A stretch of DNA of 64,000 nt. Origin: Saprospiraceae bacterium. GTDB lineage: Bacteria; Bacteroidota; Bacteroidia; Chitinophagales; Saprospiraceae. Made by a program: the position numbers and the translations under genes. The notes beneath the pieces were generated by a model. That model did not search any database. It was not told the origin of the DNA and worked only from the letters and a program-made list of their open reading frames with translations. Shown in pieces: positions 1-7,844 of the stretch (position 1 is the stretch's first letter; each line of letters starts with the position of its first letter). The stretch lies in NCBI GenBank assembly GCA_020627785.1, contig JAHDGF010000009.1:1-64000 (forward strand), in the 5' to 3' direction.

Positions 1-22
1 AAAGTTAAGTTTTTTTATACTT

Positions 23-235
23 TTAAACAGTTCGGATTTTGGGGAAGCTTACAATGGAAAGCCACTTAATTTTTATTTTGCTTCTAATTTTACTCTCAAT
101 TGGATTTAAAAATACGCTTAGTATTATGGCAAAAATAATGGGTATAATTATACTTGAGCCCACCATAAGTATGTAGCCAATTAAGAAAATTGATATTAGG
201 AAATAAGCGGTGTTTTGTAAATTTAAACTATTCAT
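23..235 (-). pseudogene. Truncated AI-2E family transporter-like N-terminus
   Basis: A 70-residue reading frame has two adjoining hydrophobic segments (about residues 10-30 and 30-45) ending in FAIILSVFLNPIESKI. This resembles the first two helices of AI-2E/PerM-type permeases, which usually run to about 350 residues. The stop lies inside the window at 23-25, so the shortening is real and not an edge effect. Neither of the other two frames over bases 1-75 gives an obvious continuation. It may be a decayed remnant, a frameshifted gene or an unrelated small membrane protein. It sits downstream of the ECF-sigma stress cluster on the same strand. Confidence 0.35.
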
Positions 236-238
236 TGT

Positions 239-478
239 TTAAAAAAATAGCTGAAATATCTTTCGAGAAATTTTGAACATACGATATATTGAAGCAACTT
301 TTTTGACTGCAAGCGCTAAACCTATTGATTGATATTTTTGATTTATATTTCTGATTGACATCTTTTTTTCGGACGTATGATTAGATAGGTAAGGTAACTC
401 TGATAGGTTAATTATTAATTGCGCTTCCGCAAATTTCTTTTCTTTCTCTAACTTTTCTATCTTTTCTTTGATCCTCAT
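239..478 (-). CDS. Small basic protein of unknown function
   Basis: This 79-residue protein starts at an ATG one base after the preceding holin-like gene ends, so it is very probably co-transcribed with it. The first 20 residues are a charged, coiled-coil-like helix rich in Lys and Glu. The C-terminus is basic and hydrophobic (IYRMFKISRKIFQLFF) and may touch the membrane. I do not recognise a family. Its place behind YtxH and holin-like genes suggests an envelope-stress accessory protein, which is only inferred from position. Confidence 0.5.
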   Translation of the reverse strand: MRIKEKIEKLEKEKKFAEAQLIINLSELPYLSNHTSEKKMSIRNINQKYQSIGLALAVKKVASIYRMFKISRKIFQLFF

Positions 479-479
479 T

Positions 480-896
480 TTATGTTTTAATATTATTTAT
501 TTCCAAAATTTTTGATTCTACTTTTTTTACTAGGATTGGTTTGATAATGAAATAAAAAATCATTAGAAGTAGAAATATAATTCCGCTCATGATTAAGAGG
601 GCATAGATGTAAGAATTTAAAATCTTCGCTATAAATATTATCGCAGCGATCATAAGTAAAACCAAACATATTGCAAGTAGAACGGAAGTAATAATTGAAA
701 CAATAATAAACACAGTGCATGTAATCACAATTTGGAAAACGTTAAGTTTAGCCAATTCAATTCTATTAGTGAGCGCTGTCTTTAGATATTGGTAATTTGC
801 ACCTAATTCAAATAGCAATGAATTATTTTTTTGATCCTTTATGTCTTTAGTCGAATTCAATTTATGCGTTTTGTAGTTTCTTTTTGGCTTGATCAA
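480..896 (-). CDS. Phage-holin-family (holin superfamily III-like) membrane protein
   Basis: The 138-residue protein has a charged N-terminus of about 50 residues containing an amphipathic segment (YLKTALTNRIELAKL). Two long transmembrane helices follow at roughly 55-88 and 95-120, then a basic tail. This is the layout of the PF07332-like putative Actinobacterial Holin-X/phage-holin-3_6 family, common in non-phage stress clusters of Bacteroidota. The first in-frame start is a TTG overlapping the end of the ytxH-like gene by 35 bases; a second TTG lies 12 codons in, so the exact N-terminus is uncertain. No lysis genes or phage genes are nearby, so the role is probably in membrane organisation, not lysis. 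Confidence 0.7.
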   Translation of the reverse strand: MIKPKRNYKTHKLNSTKDIKDQKNNSLLFELGANYQYLKTALTNRIELAKLNVFQIVITCTVFIIVSIITSVLLAICLVLLMIAAIIFIAKILNSYIYALLIMSGIIFLLLMIFYFIIKPILVKKVESKILEINNIKT

Positions 897-1164
897 TTCC
901 TTTTTGGAAATCTGAGATATAATCAGTTACAGCCTCCTTTGATTCGGATAAAATCTCTTCACCTGTATTAGTTGTATTCTCAATCATAGCTTTTCCTTCA
1001 TTGACTAATTCTATTGATTGTTCTATTATAGATTCACTCAATTCTTCTCCTTTTTTAGTTATTTGTCTAAGAAGTTCTTTTCCTTTTGGACTATTCAAAA
1101 AGTGTACGGCGGTGGCTCCAGTTATAATTCCAGATATAAGTAATAAGGCATTTTTATTTTTCAT
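862..1164 (-). CDS. YtxH domain-containing protein
   Basis: This 100-residue protein has one N-terminal hydrophobic helix (LLLISGIITGATAVHFL, residues 7-23). The typical YtxH turn, NSPKGKELL, follows, then a long amphipathic helix rich in Glu and Lys. This matches the YtxH/GvpP-type general-stress family (PF12732). The start is an ATG about 30 bases downstream of the sigma-factor gene on the same strand, so the two are likely one transcript. The molecular function of YtxH proteins is not established; an envelope-stress link is inferred from the family and the neighbours. Confidence 0.8.
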   Translation of the reverse strand: MKNKNALLLISGIITGATAVHFLNSPKGKELLRQITKKGEELSESIIEQSIELVNEGKAMIENTTNTGEEILSESKEAVTDYISDFQKGIDQAKKKLQNA

Positions 1165-1194
1165 GATTTTAATTTTATGATTATTTGTATTAGT

Positions 1195-1692
1195 TTATTT
1201 AGTGTTAAACATCTTTTTCAAATTCGTTTTAGCATAGTTTATTCTGCTTTTCACAGTGCCCATTGGTATTTCTAGGTCGTCAGAAATTTCTTCATAGGTG
1301 AATCCTCTGAGATACATTTTTAGTGGAACCCTTGACTTTTCACTTAATTTGGAGATGTTAGTTTTTAGATGAACAAGATTGTTTTCAATGAGGTCATTAT
1401 TGTTTTCTTCGGTGCTATTAGCTAAATGAACAACATCTTCAATTGGGACATTCACTTGTTTAATTTTTTTTCGTCTGCGATATTTTGTGATGAATATATT
1501 TTTCAAAATGGTAAAAGTCCAGTTCTTGAAACTTGTGTTTTGAATGTACTTATGGAAGTTTCGGTATGCTTTGAAGGCAGTTTCTTGAATAAGATCCTCT
1601 GCATCCATTTTATTCTTTGCGAGCTTCAATGCAAAACCATATAAAGCGTCATAGTTATTGGTGAATTGTTTTTCAAATTGTATTTGCGACAT
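1195..1692 (-). CDS. ECF-type RNA polymerase sigma factor
   Basis: The 165-residue protein carries sigma region 2 at about residues 10-75, with DAEDLIQETAFKAYRNF and the WTFTILKNIF stretch. Region 4 is at about 105-160, with RVPLKMYLRGFTYEEISDD followed by the helix-turn-helix IPMGTVKSRINYAKTNLKK. No anti-sigma factor gene is adjacent. Its position at the head of the ytxH-holin-unknown run suggests that it directs transcription of this cluster and perhaps of the dps-csbD-mscS genes on the other strand. The start is an ATG and the size is normal for the family. Confidence 0.9.
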   Translation of the reverse strand: MSQIQFEKQFTNNYDALYGFALKLAKNKMDAEDLIQETAFKAYRNFHKYIQNTSFKNWTFTILKNIFITKYRRRKKIKQVNVPIEDVVHLANSTEENNNDLIENNLVHLKTNISKLSEKSRVPLKMYLRGFTYEEISDDLEIPMGTVKSRINYAKTNLKKMFNTK

Positions 1693-2023
1693 GAATTAGA
1701 ATTTGAGGTTAATAATGTGAATTAATAACACAAAGATACATTAAAATGTGAATATAATCAACTGGTAATGTGCATATAAATCACATATTTGCGCAAATGC
1801 ACCGTAAAATACTGATTATCAATTACTTATAGTTAGGTCTTTTTGTGAAATAAATTCCCATTTTCAAATATTAAGAATTATATTCTATTTAATGAGACTG
1901 TCTATTTATTTGAAATATTTCGTTTTAAGGAGAAAATATAGCCCAAGTGTTGAACTAAAATATTCAATGAAAGGCAATGATTCGTCGGTTTATAAAGGAA
2001 GGAGATTCATTTAGGCGTATACG
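1693..2023. other. Gene-free stretch between sigma factor and XRE regulator
   Basis: This 331-base AT-rich stretch holds no convincing ORF. It should contain the sigma-factor promoter near 1700-1800 and the 3' end of the XRE transcript. The word AATGTGAAT occurs twice (about 1712 and 1745). An interrupted inverted repeat ATGTG-N9-CACAT lies at 1768-1786. These could be regulatory sites but no known factor is assigned. Confidence 0.4.
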
Positions 2024-2539
2024 TTATTTCCTTTGGGAAGAAAGTACTCTGATCATGGATTCATTATGAGAAATAAGATGCTCCATTAGTTGAATAAAAT
2101 TATCAATATCAAAAATCACTTTTTCATTTGAAGGAGTTAAGTTTTGAATTTTTGATTTTTTAAAGGCGTAAAATGACTTGAAACCAATAAGTACCTTTTT
2201 AATCTGTAAGGATTTGTTAATAAAATTATCAATGTGTGATTTATCTACATTGATAAATTCTGTATCGGTAAAAAGTTCAATATTTTCCTTCGTGAATCCT
2301 TCATACTTGCTCTGTGAATCTAATGGTGTCGATAAGAAAGTAGAAATGTCTACATCAAAGAGCTTGGCTAATTCTAAAATGATTCTTAACCTAGGTTCAA
2401 CGTTTTTCGTTTCGTATGCTGCAATATTGGACCTTTTAATATTAAGCTTATTAGCTAATTCCTCTTGGTTGAAGCCATTTAGTTTTCTTAAGAATCTGAT
2501 ATTATTTGATAAAGGAAGCACTTTCTTCGACATCGCCAT
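2024..2539 (-). CDS. XRE-family helix-turn-helix regulator (paralogue 1)
   Basis: The 171-residue protein has an N-terminal HTH_3 domain at about residues 10-65: NNIRFLRKLNGFNQEELANK, then the recognition helix KRSNIAAYE and LAKLFDVDISTFLS. The C-terminal ~100 residues are helical with no recognised domain. It may start at 2539 or at a second ATG at 2533. It is divergently oriented from a clear paralogue at 2650; the pair share the HTH and a similar C-terminal helix (FIQLMEHLISHNESMI against IIDLLKTIIDLNWEMI). A shared control region of 110 bases lies between them. The ligand and targets are unknown. Confidence 0.85.
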   Translation of the reverse strand: MAMSKKVLPLSNNIRFLRKLNGFNQEELANKLNIKRSNIAAYETKNVEPRLRIILELAKLFDVDISTFLSTPLDSQSKYEGFTKENIELFTDTEFINVDKSHIDNFINKSLQIKKVLIGFKSFYAFKKSKIQNLTPSNEKVIFDIDNFIQLMEHLISHNESMIRVLSSQRK

Positions 2540-2597
2540 ATTTTATATTTATCTACTTCCAAAGCCTTAATTGGTTCGATATATTAGATTAAATTTA

Positions 2598-2620
2598 GCA
2601 GAAAATATATATTTAGCTGC
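2598..2620. promoter_or_regulatory. Quasi-palindrome between divergent XRE genes
   Basis: Within the 110-base divergent region, GCAG and CTGC flank an AT core that contains the palindrome AAATATATATTT. It is about 30 bases before the plus-strand start codon and about 60 bases before the minus-strand one. Position and symmetry suggest an autoregulatory operator for one or both XRE proteins; this is inference. Confidence 0.3.
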
Positions 2621-2649
2621 AATTTATACATTTTGTTCATAAAATAGAC

Positions 2650-3174
2650 ATGCCCAACACCAATAAACGCAACATACCAAAACCTACCTTTTTTGGTAAA
2701 AATTTGAAGTTTTTAAGAAAGTTGAGTGCAGTAAGTCAACAACAACTTGCAAACACTCTTGGTGTTAAAAGAAATAATATCGCTGCCTATGAATCGGGAC
2801 TTGTAGAGCCTAACTCAGGTCTATTTTTAAAAATTTGTACACACTTTGATATTGTACCTTCTGCAATGTTAAGTAAGCTATTGATGGAAGAATCCTTAGA
2901 TTCTGTGGATTCTGCATTTCCTCAAATGAGTACGGATAAACTTACATTATTAAAAAGTCAAATAGAACCTTTCGTTCAGCAGACAAACGAAATGACTAAA
3001 ATTTATGAAGGCTATACAGCTTTAGTTGAACTTAAGTGTGCCAAAGTTACTGATCCAACGACAAATGAACTCTATGCTTCTTTTTCAGATATTATTGACC
3101 TACTCAAAACCATTATTGATCTCAATTGGGAAATGATACAGGACATTGTTCCATACAAACCACCACAGGAGTAA
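2650..3174 (+). CDS. XRE-family helix-turn-helix regulator (paralogue 2)
   Basis: The 174-residue protein has an HTH_3 domain at about residues 16-72: GKNLKFLRKLSAVSQQQLAN, then KRNNIAAYESGLVEP and the helix ICTHFDIVPSAMLSK. The C-terminal half (about 90-170) is predicted helical and resembles that of the divergent neighbour, so the pair arose by duplication. Spacing and divergence suggest mutual or self regulation through the shared region at 2540-2649. No phage or toxin-antitoxin partner is adjacent. Confidence 0.85.
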   Translation: MPNTNKRNIPKPTFFGKNLKFLRKLSAVSQQQLANTLGVKRNNIAAYESGLVEPNSGLFLKICTHFDIVPSAMLSKLLMEESLDSVDSAFPQMSTDKLTLLKSQIEPFVQQTNEMTKIYEGYTALVELKCAKVTDPTTNELYASFSDIIDLLKTIIDLNWEMIQDIVPYKPPQE

Positions 3175-3187
3175 ATTATTTCAATCT

Positions 3188-3238
3188 ACTTTTTTCATCT
3201 TCTTCATCTCCTTCTTCTTTTTCTTCTCCTTCTTCTTA
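3188..3238. repeat. Polypyrimidine CTT/TTC-rich simple sequence
   Basis: About 50 bases on the plus strand are almost purely C and T, built from CTT, TTC and CTC units, starting 14 bases after the XRE stop codon. A purine/pyrimidine-asymmetric tract of this kind can vary in length and may form unusual DNA structure. It is followed by a weakly supported small ORF. Confidence 0.6.
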
Positions 3239-3258
3239 ATTGATTATGAAATTAATTT

Positions 3259-3549
3259 CTATTCATGAAAACGAACATTGCGTTTTTTATCAAGTTTAGC
3301 TAATGAATCAAATGATAAAAGCATGAGGCAGAGGATAGAAATGCAAGAAAATAATTTGGAGAAAATGACGAGTGCTGTAATAAATAGGCTTCCTTTTTCT
3401 AAACGGTTGAAATTAGGAGGGATTACAAATAGAATAAATAAAACAAACAAGCATGATAAGTAAACAATTATGATTTTCCCAAGTAAAAAGGATTGCCAAA
3501 GATTACAAATCATTTCCAATGTGATGATTTTTATTTTTAAAATAATCAT
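3259..3549 (-). CDS. Possible small membrane protein, weak support
   Basis: A 96-residue frame begins at an ATG and contains two hydrophobic segments (about 25-45 and 55-80) separated by PPNFNRLEKGS. No family is recognised. A shorter frame opposes it on the other strand (TTG start at 3278), and neither is clearly real. If this gene is spurious, bases 3175-3600 hold only the polypyrimidine tract and the dps promoter region. Confidence 0.25.
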   Translation of the reverse strand: MIILKIKIITLEMICNLWQSFLLGKIIIVYLSCLFVLFILFVIPPNFNRLEKGSLFITALVIFSKLFSCISILCLMLLSFDSLAKLDKKRNVRFHE

Positions 3550-3600
3550 GGAGAGATTTTATATCAGTTTACAAATAAAACAACACAAAAATATTAGGAT

Positions 3601-4095
3601 ATGAATTATATGGGGATAGAAAAGAAAAAGTTAGCCAAAGTTGGAAAGCAATTAAATATACTATTGGCAACATATAGTGTTTACTATCAAAATCTAAGAA
3701 GTTTTCATTGGCACATACGCGGATCAAGTTTTTTTGATATACACGAACTTTTTGAGGAAATGTATAATGATGCCAAGCTGAAAATTGATGACTTAGCCGA
3801 AAGAATTTTAACAATCAACCAAAAACCGCTGGGAAGTATGGAAGATTATTTACGAATATCTAAAATCAATGAAGCAAAGGATAATATGCCTGATGTAAAC
3901 ATGGTCGCTGTTGTTTTAGAAAATCATAGAATATTAATTTCTATCATGAGAAAAGCCATTAAAATAGCTTCTGAAATTAACGATGAAGGAACGGTGGATG
4001 TGATGAGTGGATTTTTATCCTCCATAGAAAAAACCAGTTGGATGTTAAGTGCATGGAAAAACAAACAAGCAATTAAGATAGAAGCATCGAGGTAA
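3601..4095 (+). CDS. dps: Dps-family ferritin-like DNA-protection protein
   Basis: The 164-residue protein has the Dps four-helix layout and the inter-subunit ferroxidase motif. H36 (FHWH), H48, E52, D63 and E67 line up with E. coli Dps H51, H63, D67, D78 and E82, with Glu for the third. The FHWHIRG and KIDDLAERI signatures are clear. Dps dodecamers oxidise Fe(II) with peroxide and store iron, protecting DNA in stress. The start may be 3601 or the ATG at 3610. Genes csbD and mscS follow on the same strand with gaps of 46 and 59 bases, forming a stress set. Confidence 0.92.
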   Translation: MNYMGIEKKKLAKVGKQLNILLATYSVYYQNLRSFHWHIRGSSFFDIHELFEEMYNDAKLKIDDLAERILTINQKPLGSMEDYLRISKINEAKDNMPDVNMVAVVLENHRILISIMRKAIKIASEINDEGTVDVMSGFLSSIEKTSWMLSAWKNKQAIKIEASR

Positions 4096-4141
4096 AATCA
4101 TTTGAGTTTAATTCAAAAATTTAATAACATAATAAAAAAAT

Positions 4142-4330
4142 ATGAGCGCAATAACAGATAAAATAAAAGGTAATTGGAATCTAATTAAAGGAAGATTAAA
4201 ACAGGAATATGCTGATCTTACAGACGATGATTTGATTTATCAGGAAGGAAAAGAGGACGAATTAATAGGTCGTTTGCAAAATATTTTAGGTAAATCGAAA
4301 GAGGAGATAAAACAGTTTTTTGATTTATAA
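4142..4330 (+). CDS. CsbD-family stress protein
   Basis: This 62-residue protein matches the CsbD family (PF05532). It has the N-terminal KIKGNWNLIKGRLKQEYADL block, the LTDDDL turn, and the EGKEDELIGRLQ motif followed by a final amphipathic helix. Family members are small, mostly helical proteins induced by general stress or low phosphate; the biochemical role is unknown. It lies between dps and mscS. Confidence 0.9.
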   Translation: MSAITDKIKGNWNLIKGRLKQEYADLTDDDLIYQEGKEDELIGRLQNILGKSKEEIKQFFDL

Positions 4331-4389
4331 TGATAAGGCATACCAAAAAGTAGTAAATGGTATTTCTTAAATTTTAAATAAACAAAAAA

Positions 4390-5271
4390 ATGGACGAGCA
4401 ATTAAATACGGCACTGGAATTATTATTTGAAAAATTAACGAATTGGTTTAATTCAATTGTGGTTAATCTTCCAAATATTTTTTTGGCAATAATTATTTTT
4501 TCCATCGCCTATTATTCTTCCAAAAAACTAAATGATTTTTTTGTCAAGATCTTAAAGGATAAGATAAAGCAATATTCAATTAGATCTTTAATTGGTACTG
4601 TAATTTCTCTTGTAACTATTTCGCTAGGTTTATTCTTAGCCTTGAGTGTGCTAAATTTAGATAAGGCACTTACATCGATTCTTGCTGGTGCAGGTGTTGC
4701 TGGTCTTGCGATTGGTTTAGCATTGCAAGGTACTATTGCCAATACCTTGTCTGGGATATTTTTAGCAGTGAAGGACATCCTAAATGTAGGTGACTTTGTA
4801 GAGACCAATGGCTATGCAGGCAAGGTGCAAAATATTAATCTTAGATATATAACACTAAAAGAAAGCGATAATAATGTAGTTGTTATTCCAAATAACTTAG
4901 TCGTTGATAAGCCGTTTAAAAATTATGGTTTAACATCTAAAATAAGAGTAACATTGACATGTGGAGTGGGCTATGAGTCTAATCTACGGAAGGTTCAAGA
5001 TCTTGCCATGCAAACAATTAGTCGGGCATTCCCACAAGGCGACGAAAAAATAGAGTTTCATTATTTAGAATTTGGAGATAGTTCAATAAATTTTCAAATG
5101 AGATTCTGGGTTTATGCAAAACAAAACAAAACACAGCTTGAAGCAAAAAGTGAAGCGATAATATTATTGAAAGAAGCTTTCGATCAAGCCAATATTAATA
5201 TTCCATATCCTATAAGGACTTTAGTTTCTGAAGTAAATAACAATGGGCTGGAGATTGTAAATAGAAACTAA
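4390..5271 (+). CDS. mscS: Small-conductance mechanosensitive channel, MscS family
   Basis: The 293-residue protein has three N-terminal transmembrane helices at about 25-45, 65-88 and 95-125. The pore-lining TM3 is the typical Gly/Ala helix (GAGVAGLAIGLALQGTIANT). The beta domain follows (VGDFVETNGYAGKVQNINL, VVVIPNNLV) and then the C-terminal alpha-beta domain ending NIPYPIRTL. Length and motifs agree with E. coli MscS (286 residues). It opens on membrane tension and releases solutes during hypo-osmotic shock, which fits the adjacent stress genes. Confidence 0.92.
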   Translation: MDEQLNTALELLFEKLTNWFNSIVVNLPNIFLAIIIFSIAYYSSKKLNDFFVKILKDKIKQYSIRSLIGTVISLVTISLGLFLALSVLNLDKALTSILAGAGVAGLAIGLALQGTIANTLSGIFLAVKDILNVGDFVETNGYAGKVQNINLRYITLKESDNNVVVIPNNLVVDKPFKNYGLTSKIRVTLTCGVGYESNLRKVQDLAMQTISRAFPQGDEKIEFHYLEFGDSSINFQMRFWVYAKQNKTQLEAKSEAIILLKEAFDQANINIPYPIRTLVSEVNNNGLEIVNRN

Positions 5272-5503
5272 TTTTTAAACTCCGCTGGCTAAGGAGATTT
5301 ATAATTTAAGTAGAACAAAATTTTGTCAGTAGGCTAACCCGTTCCCCAATAATGGAATCTTCAGTGTGGATAAATTGAATTGGTTTAACTAGAAGTTAAG
5401 TGAAAGATAAACTCAAAATGAATCGAATAAATAGTGAATTGAATTATTAAATTCTACTATATTCGAATCCTTTATCGAAAATACTTGCTTCAAACCAATT
5501 TTA

Positions 5504-6055
5504 ATGAAAAACCTTTGCCCATACAATAAATTAGCTGCTCTTTTTTGTCTGCTTGCTACATTTGCCTTGAGCACCCAAAGTTGTAATCCAGCCATTCCTA
5601 AAACCATGAATGCCAATACTGTTGTATTAGAAGATGGAATGTATCTAATGGAAAGAGGTGGAAATCATCGTGCTGTTATTTATCCTGTTGCACCTGACGA
5701 GAAAATCATTACTTGGAATGAAAACTTTTTGGAGTATAATAAGAAGATGAAATATCTGATTGTTAACACCAAGGAATTTGCTGCCATCAAATTAATGGAA
5801 ACTCCTGTAGCTTCAGCTCATGATAATGGTTTTAAAAAGTTGGATCTTTCATTAAATAATTCTTCTTCTGCAGCATTTGCTAAATTTACGCAGAAGCATT
5901 TAAATAAAATGATTGCCATTGTTGTAGATGGGAAAGCTGTCTCTAAGCACGAAGTTAAATCAGTAATTGATGGTGGTAAACTTCAGATTACCAGATGTAA
6001 TGATAATGCATGCGAAAAATTGATGATGGAATTGAAAGACAATGTTTCTAATTAA
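5504..6055 (+). CDS. Lipoprotein with stand-alone SecD P1-head-like domain
   Basis: The 183-residue protein has an N-terminal hydrophobic signal with a lipobox-like STQSC, the lipidated Cys being residue 27. Residues about 108-178 look like the head subdomain of the SecD P1 periplasmic region (SecDF_P1_head). The match covers LDLSLNNSSSAAFAKFT, then KMIAIVVDGKAVSKHEVKS, then DGGKLQIT and a final helix. In SecD the pattern is a small alpha-beta unit with IVLDGKVVS and GG-Q motifs. The SecDF transmembrane parts are absent and no secD, secF or yajC gene is adjacent, so this is a detached domain on a lipoprotein. Function is unknown. The gene converges on the serine hydrolase at 6074. Confidence 0.7.
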   Translation: MKNLCPYNKLAALFCLLATFALSTQSCNPAIPKTMNANTVVLEDGMYLMERGGNHRAVIYPVAPDEKIITWNENFLEYNKKMKYLIVNTKEFAAIKLMETPVASAHDNGFKKLDLSLNNSSSAAFAKFTQKHLNKMIAIVVDGKAVSKHEVKSVIDGGKLQITRCNDNACEKLMMELKDNVSN

Positions 6056-6073
6056 TTAGGAGCATCCTTTTAT

Positions 6074-7240
6074 TTAATCAAAAGTCGCATCAATAAGATT
6101 GCCCCAAGTTGATTGTAAAACTTGTAAGGCTTCTCCTGATTCTGCTACACCATTAAGAGCGACTGAAATAAATGTTTCGCTTTCTGGATAGTAATAAAGG
6201 ATGGCATTATAACTGGAGGTAGAGCCTGTATGTCCCACAATTGAACCTTCAGCACTATTGACCATCTCAAGTCCTAGTCCATACCATTCTTCTTCCGCTT
6301 CTATAACAATTCTATCCTGCATCATATCTTCATAAGTCCTAATTGAAATCAATTCTCCACGGATTAAGGCCTTCATGAAAATTATTAAATCTTGAGTACA
6401 GCTCGCAATGCCACCATCACCCGTTGCCGCATCCGATACGGAATATTGATGTATGTCCATGAATTTTGAATTGCCGGTAGCTACATACGGTCGTGCAGTT
6501 CCTTCGGGTAACGGGGTGTCGTGTGTGCCCATCATTGTATTTTGTAATCCTAATGGTTCTATGATGTATTGATCTACAACATCCCATAAATTTTGATTTC
6601 GTATTTCTTCTATCATTAAGCCCAAAAGCACATAATTAGTGTTAGAATACTCATACTTTTCTCCTGGCGGAAATCTTTCGTCTTTGCCATCAATCAGGTG
6701 AATCTTTTCTTCTTGGGTGAGTTTACGGTTAGGAACATTCAATGACTGAATATGATAATTAGCTCCTAGATAGTCTTCAATCCCAGAACTATGATTCAGT
6801 AATTGACGTACGGTTATTTGATCATAATTTGTTATTCCTTCAATTAAACTAATTGGTAAATGGTCTTGCATTAGATCATTAATATCCACGATCTTTTCTT
6901 CAACTGCTTGCATGATAAGGACGGCAGTAAATATTTTTGAAATACTCCCGACCATTGTTTTCGTACATGGCATCAAGGCAACATTATTCGGAATATCTGC
7001 CATACCTGAAGAACCATGAAATGAAAGTGTATCATTCTGAAGAACACTAAACTGAATCCCTGGTAAAGTCTCCGTTGTTTGATCTAAAATCATTTGAAAT
7101 TGATCAGACTTTGGATGATTGTTCGATAACAGCTCTGTAGGTGTACATGCATAAATTATGGGATCAGAAACTTGTTCTTCTTGACAACCAATAGTAAGAA
7201 CCAGTAAACAAAAACCGATGAAGATATTTTTAATAGACAT
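6074..7240 (-). CDS. Serine hydrolase, beta-lactamase/PBP class C family lipoprotein
   Basis: I chose the ATG at 7240 because it gives a lipoprotein signal (FIGFCLLVLTIGC, Cys19); the frame extends 13 codons further into the neighbouring gene. The 388-residue protein carries S99-I-S-K102 as the SxxK catalytic motif, a YSN motif (YSNTNYVLLG) and the third motif HTG (VGHTGSTSSY). This is the PF00144 beta-lactamase/D-aminopeptidase/esterase family. It is probably anchored in the envelope and acts on a peptide or ester; the substrate cannot be told from sequence. It lies 10 bases after a small barrel-like gene, so the two are probably one transcript. Confidence 0.88.
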   Translation of the reverse strand: MSIKNIFIGFCLLVLTIGCQEEQVSDPIIYACTPTELLSNNHPKSDQFQMILDQTTETLPGIQFSVLQNDTLSFHGSSGMADIPNNVALMPCTKTMVGSISKIFTAVLIMQAVEEKIVDINDLMQDHLPISLIEGITNYDQITVRQLLNHSSGIEDYLGANYHIQSLNVPNRKLTQEEKIHLIDGKDERFPPGEKYEYSNTNYVLLGLMIEEIRNQNLWDVVDQYIIEPLGLQNTMMGTHDTPLPEGTARPYVATGNSKFMDIHQYSVSDAATGDGGIASCTQDLIIFMKALIRGELISIRTYEDMMQDRIVIEAEEEWYGLGLEMVNSAEGSIVGHTGSTSSYNAILYYYPESETFISVALNGVAESGEALQVLQSTWGNLIDATFD

Positions 7241-7250
7241 TTGTTTCAAT

Positions 7251-7844
7251 TTAAAAGTTGGGGTAAAATTTAAAACCAATTCCGGTTAATTGATGTAGTC
7301 CACTAAATATGCTGAAGGGAACATCTGCTGCCATTGCAAACGAAATAAAGAGTTCAGGACTTAGTGATTTATCTTTGAGTGCATAACTTAATTCTGATTT
7401 AAACTGCAACATTAAGGCTGGATTTCCTTTTTCTGAAACTCTCTGCCATTCTCCATTTTCGTTTCTATATACGGGCTTGGTTGTGAAAGTATGCGCGTAT
7501 CCAGTTCCAAGACTTAGGGCTAGATTTAGTCTTCCAAAGTGTCGTCTATACCCCAGACTACCAAGCACAAAAACAGCACTCTTCCAATCTTCATGATGAT
7601 AAAACCCTAGGTCTGTTCCAAAATACCATGAAGACTTTTCTTTCTCTTTCCACAAATACTCTGTCCCAATTGTAAATGCAGGATTATAACTCCATTGAAA
7701 TAATCCTAAAGTCGGATAGCTAATGCTCTCATCAAGGATGGAAAGTTTTATGGGCCAGTCTTGATTACTTAAGGAGGTATTTTGTGCGCTCAAGGCAAAT
7801 GGAAGGACCATTAGGAGCAGAAAGTAATGTTTTAATGATTTCAT
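7251..7844 (-). CDS. Putative outer-membrane beta-barrel protein
   Basis: From the ATG at 7844 the 197-residue protein begins with a signal peptide ending FALSAQ. It continues as alternating aromatic/polar strands (YFGTDLGFYHH, LNLALSLGTGYAHTF, ALMLQFKSELSYAL) and ends with an aromatic residue (FKFYPNF). That is the pattern of an 8-10 strand outer-membrane barrel. No specific family is recognised. It precedes the serine hydrolase lipoprotein on the same strand. Confidence 0.65.
   Translation of the reverse strand: MKSLKHYFLLLMVLPFALSAQNTSLSNQDWPIKLSILDESISYPTLGLFQWSYNPAFTIGTEYLWKEKEKSSWYFGTDLGFYHHEDWKSAVFVLGSLGYRRHFGRLNLALSLGTGYAHTFTTKPVYRNENGEWQRVSEKGNPALMLQFKSELSYALKDKSLSPELFISFAMAADVPFSIFSGLHQLTGIGFKFYPNF

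Noticed and set aside
480-896. Holin-like gene as sign of a prophage
   Set aside because: No integrase, capsid, portal, tail or lysozyme gene is in the window, and this family is common in non-phage stress clusters.
1768-1786. ATGTG-N9-CACAT as a CRP-type site
   Set aside because: Neither arm order nor spacing fits TGTGA-N6-TCACA, and it may be a chance repeat in AT-rich DNA.
3278-3463. 61-codon plus-strand frame opposite the 96-residue minus-strand frame
   Set aside because: It begins with a TTG without a ribosome site and shows no recognisable fold; the minus frame has at least a membrane-protein pattern.
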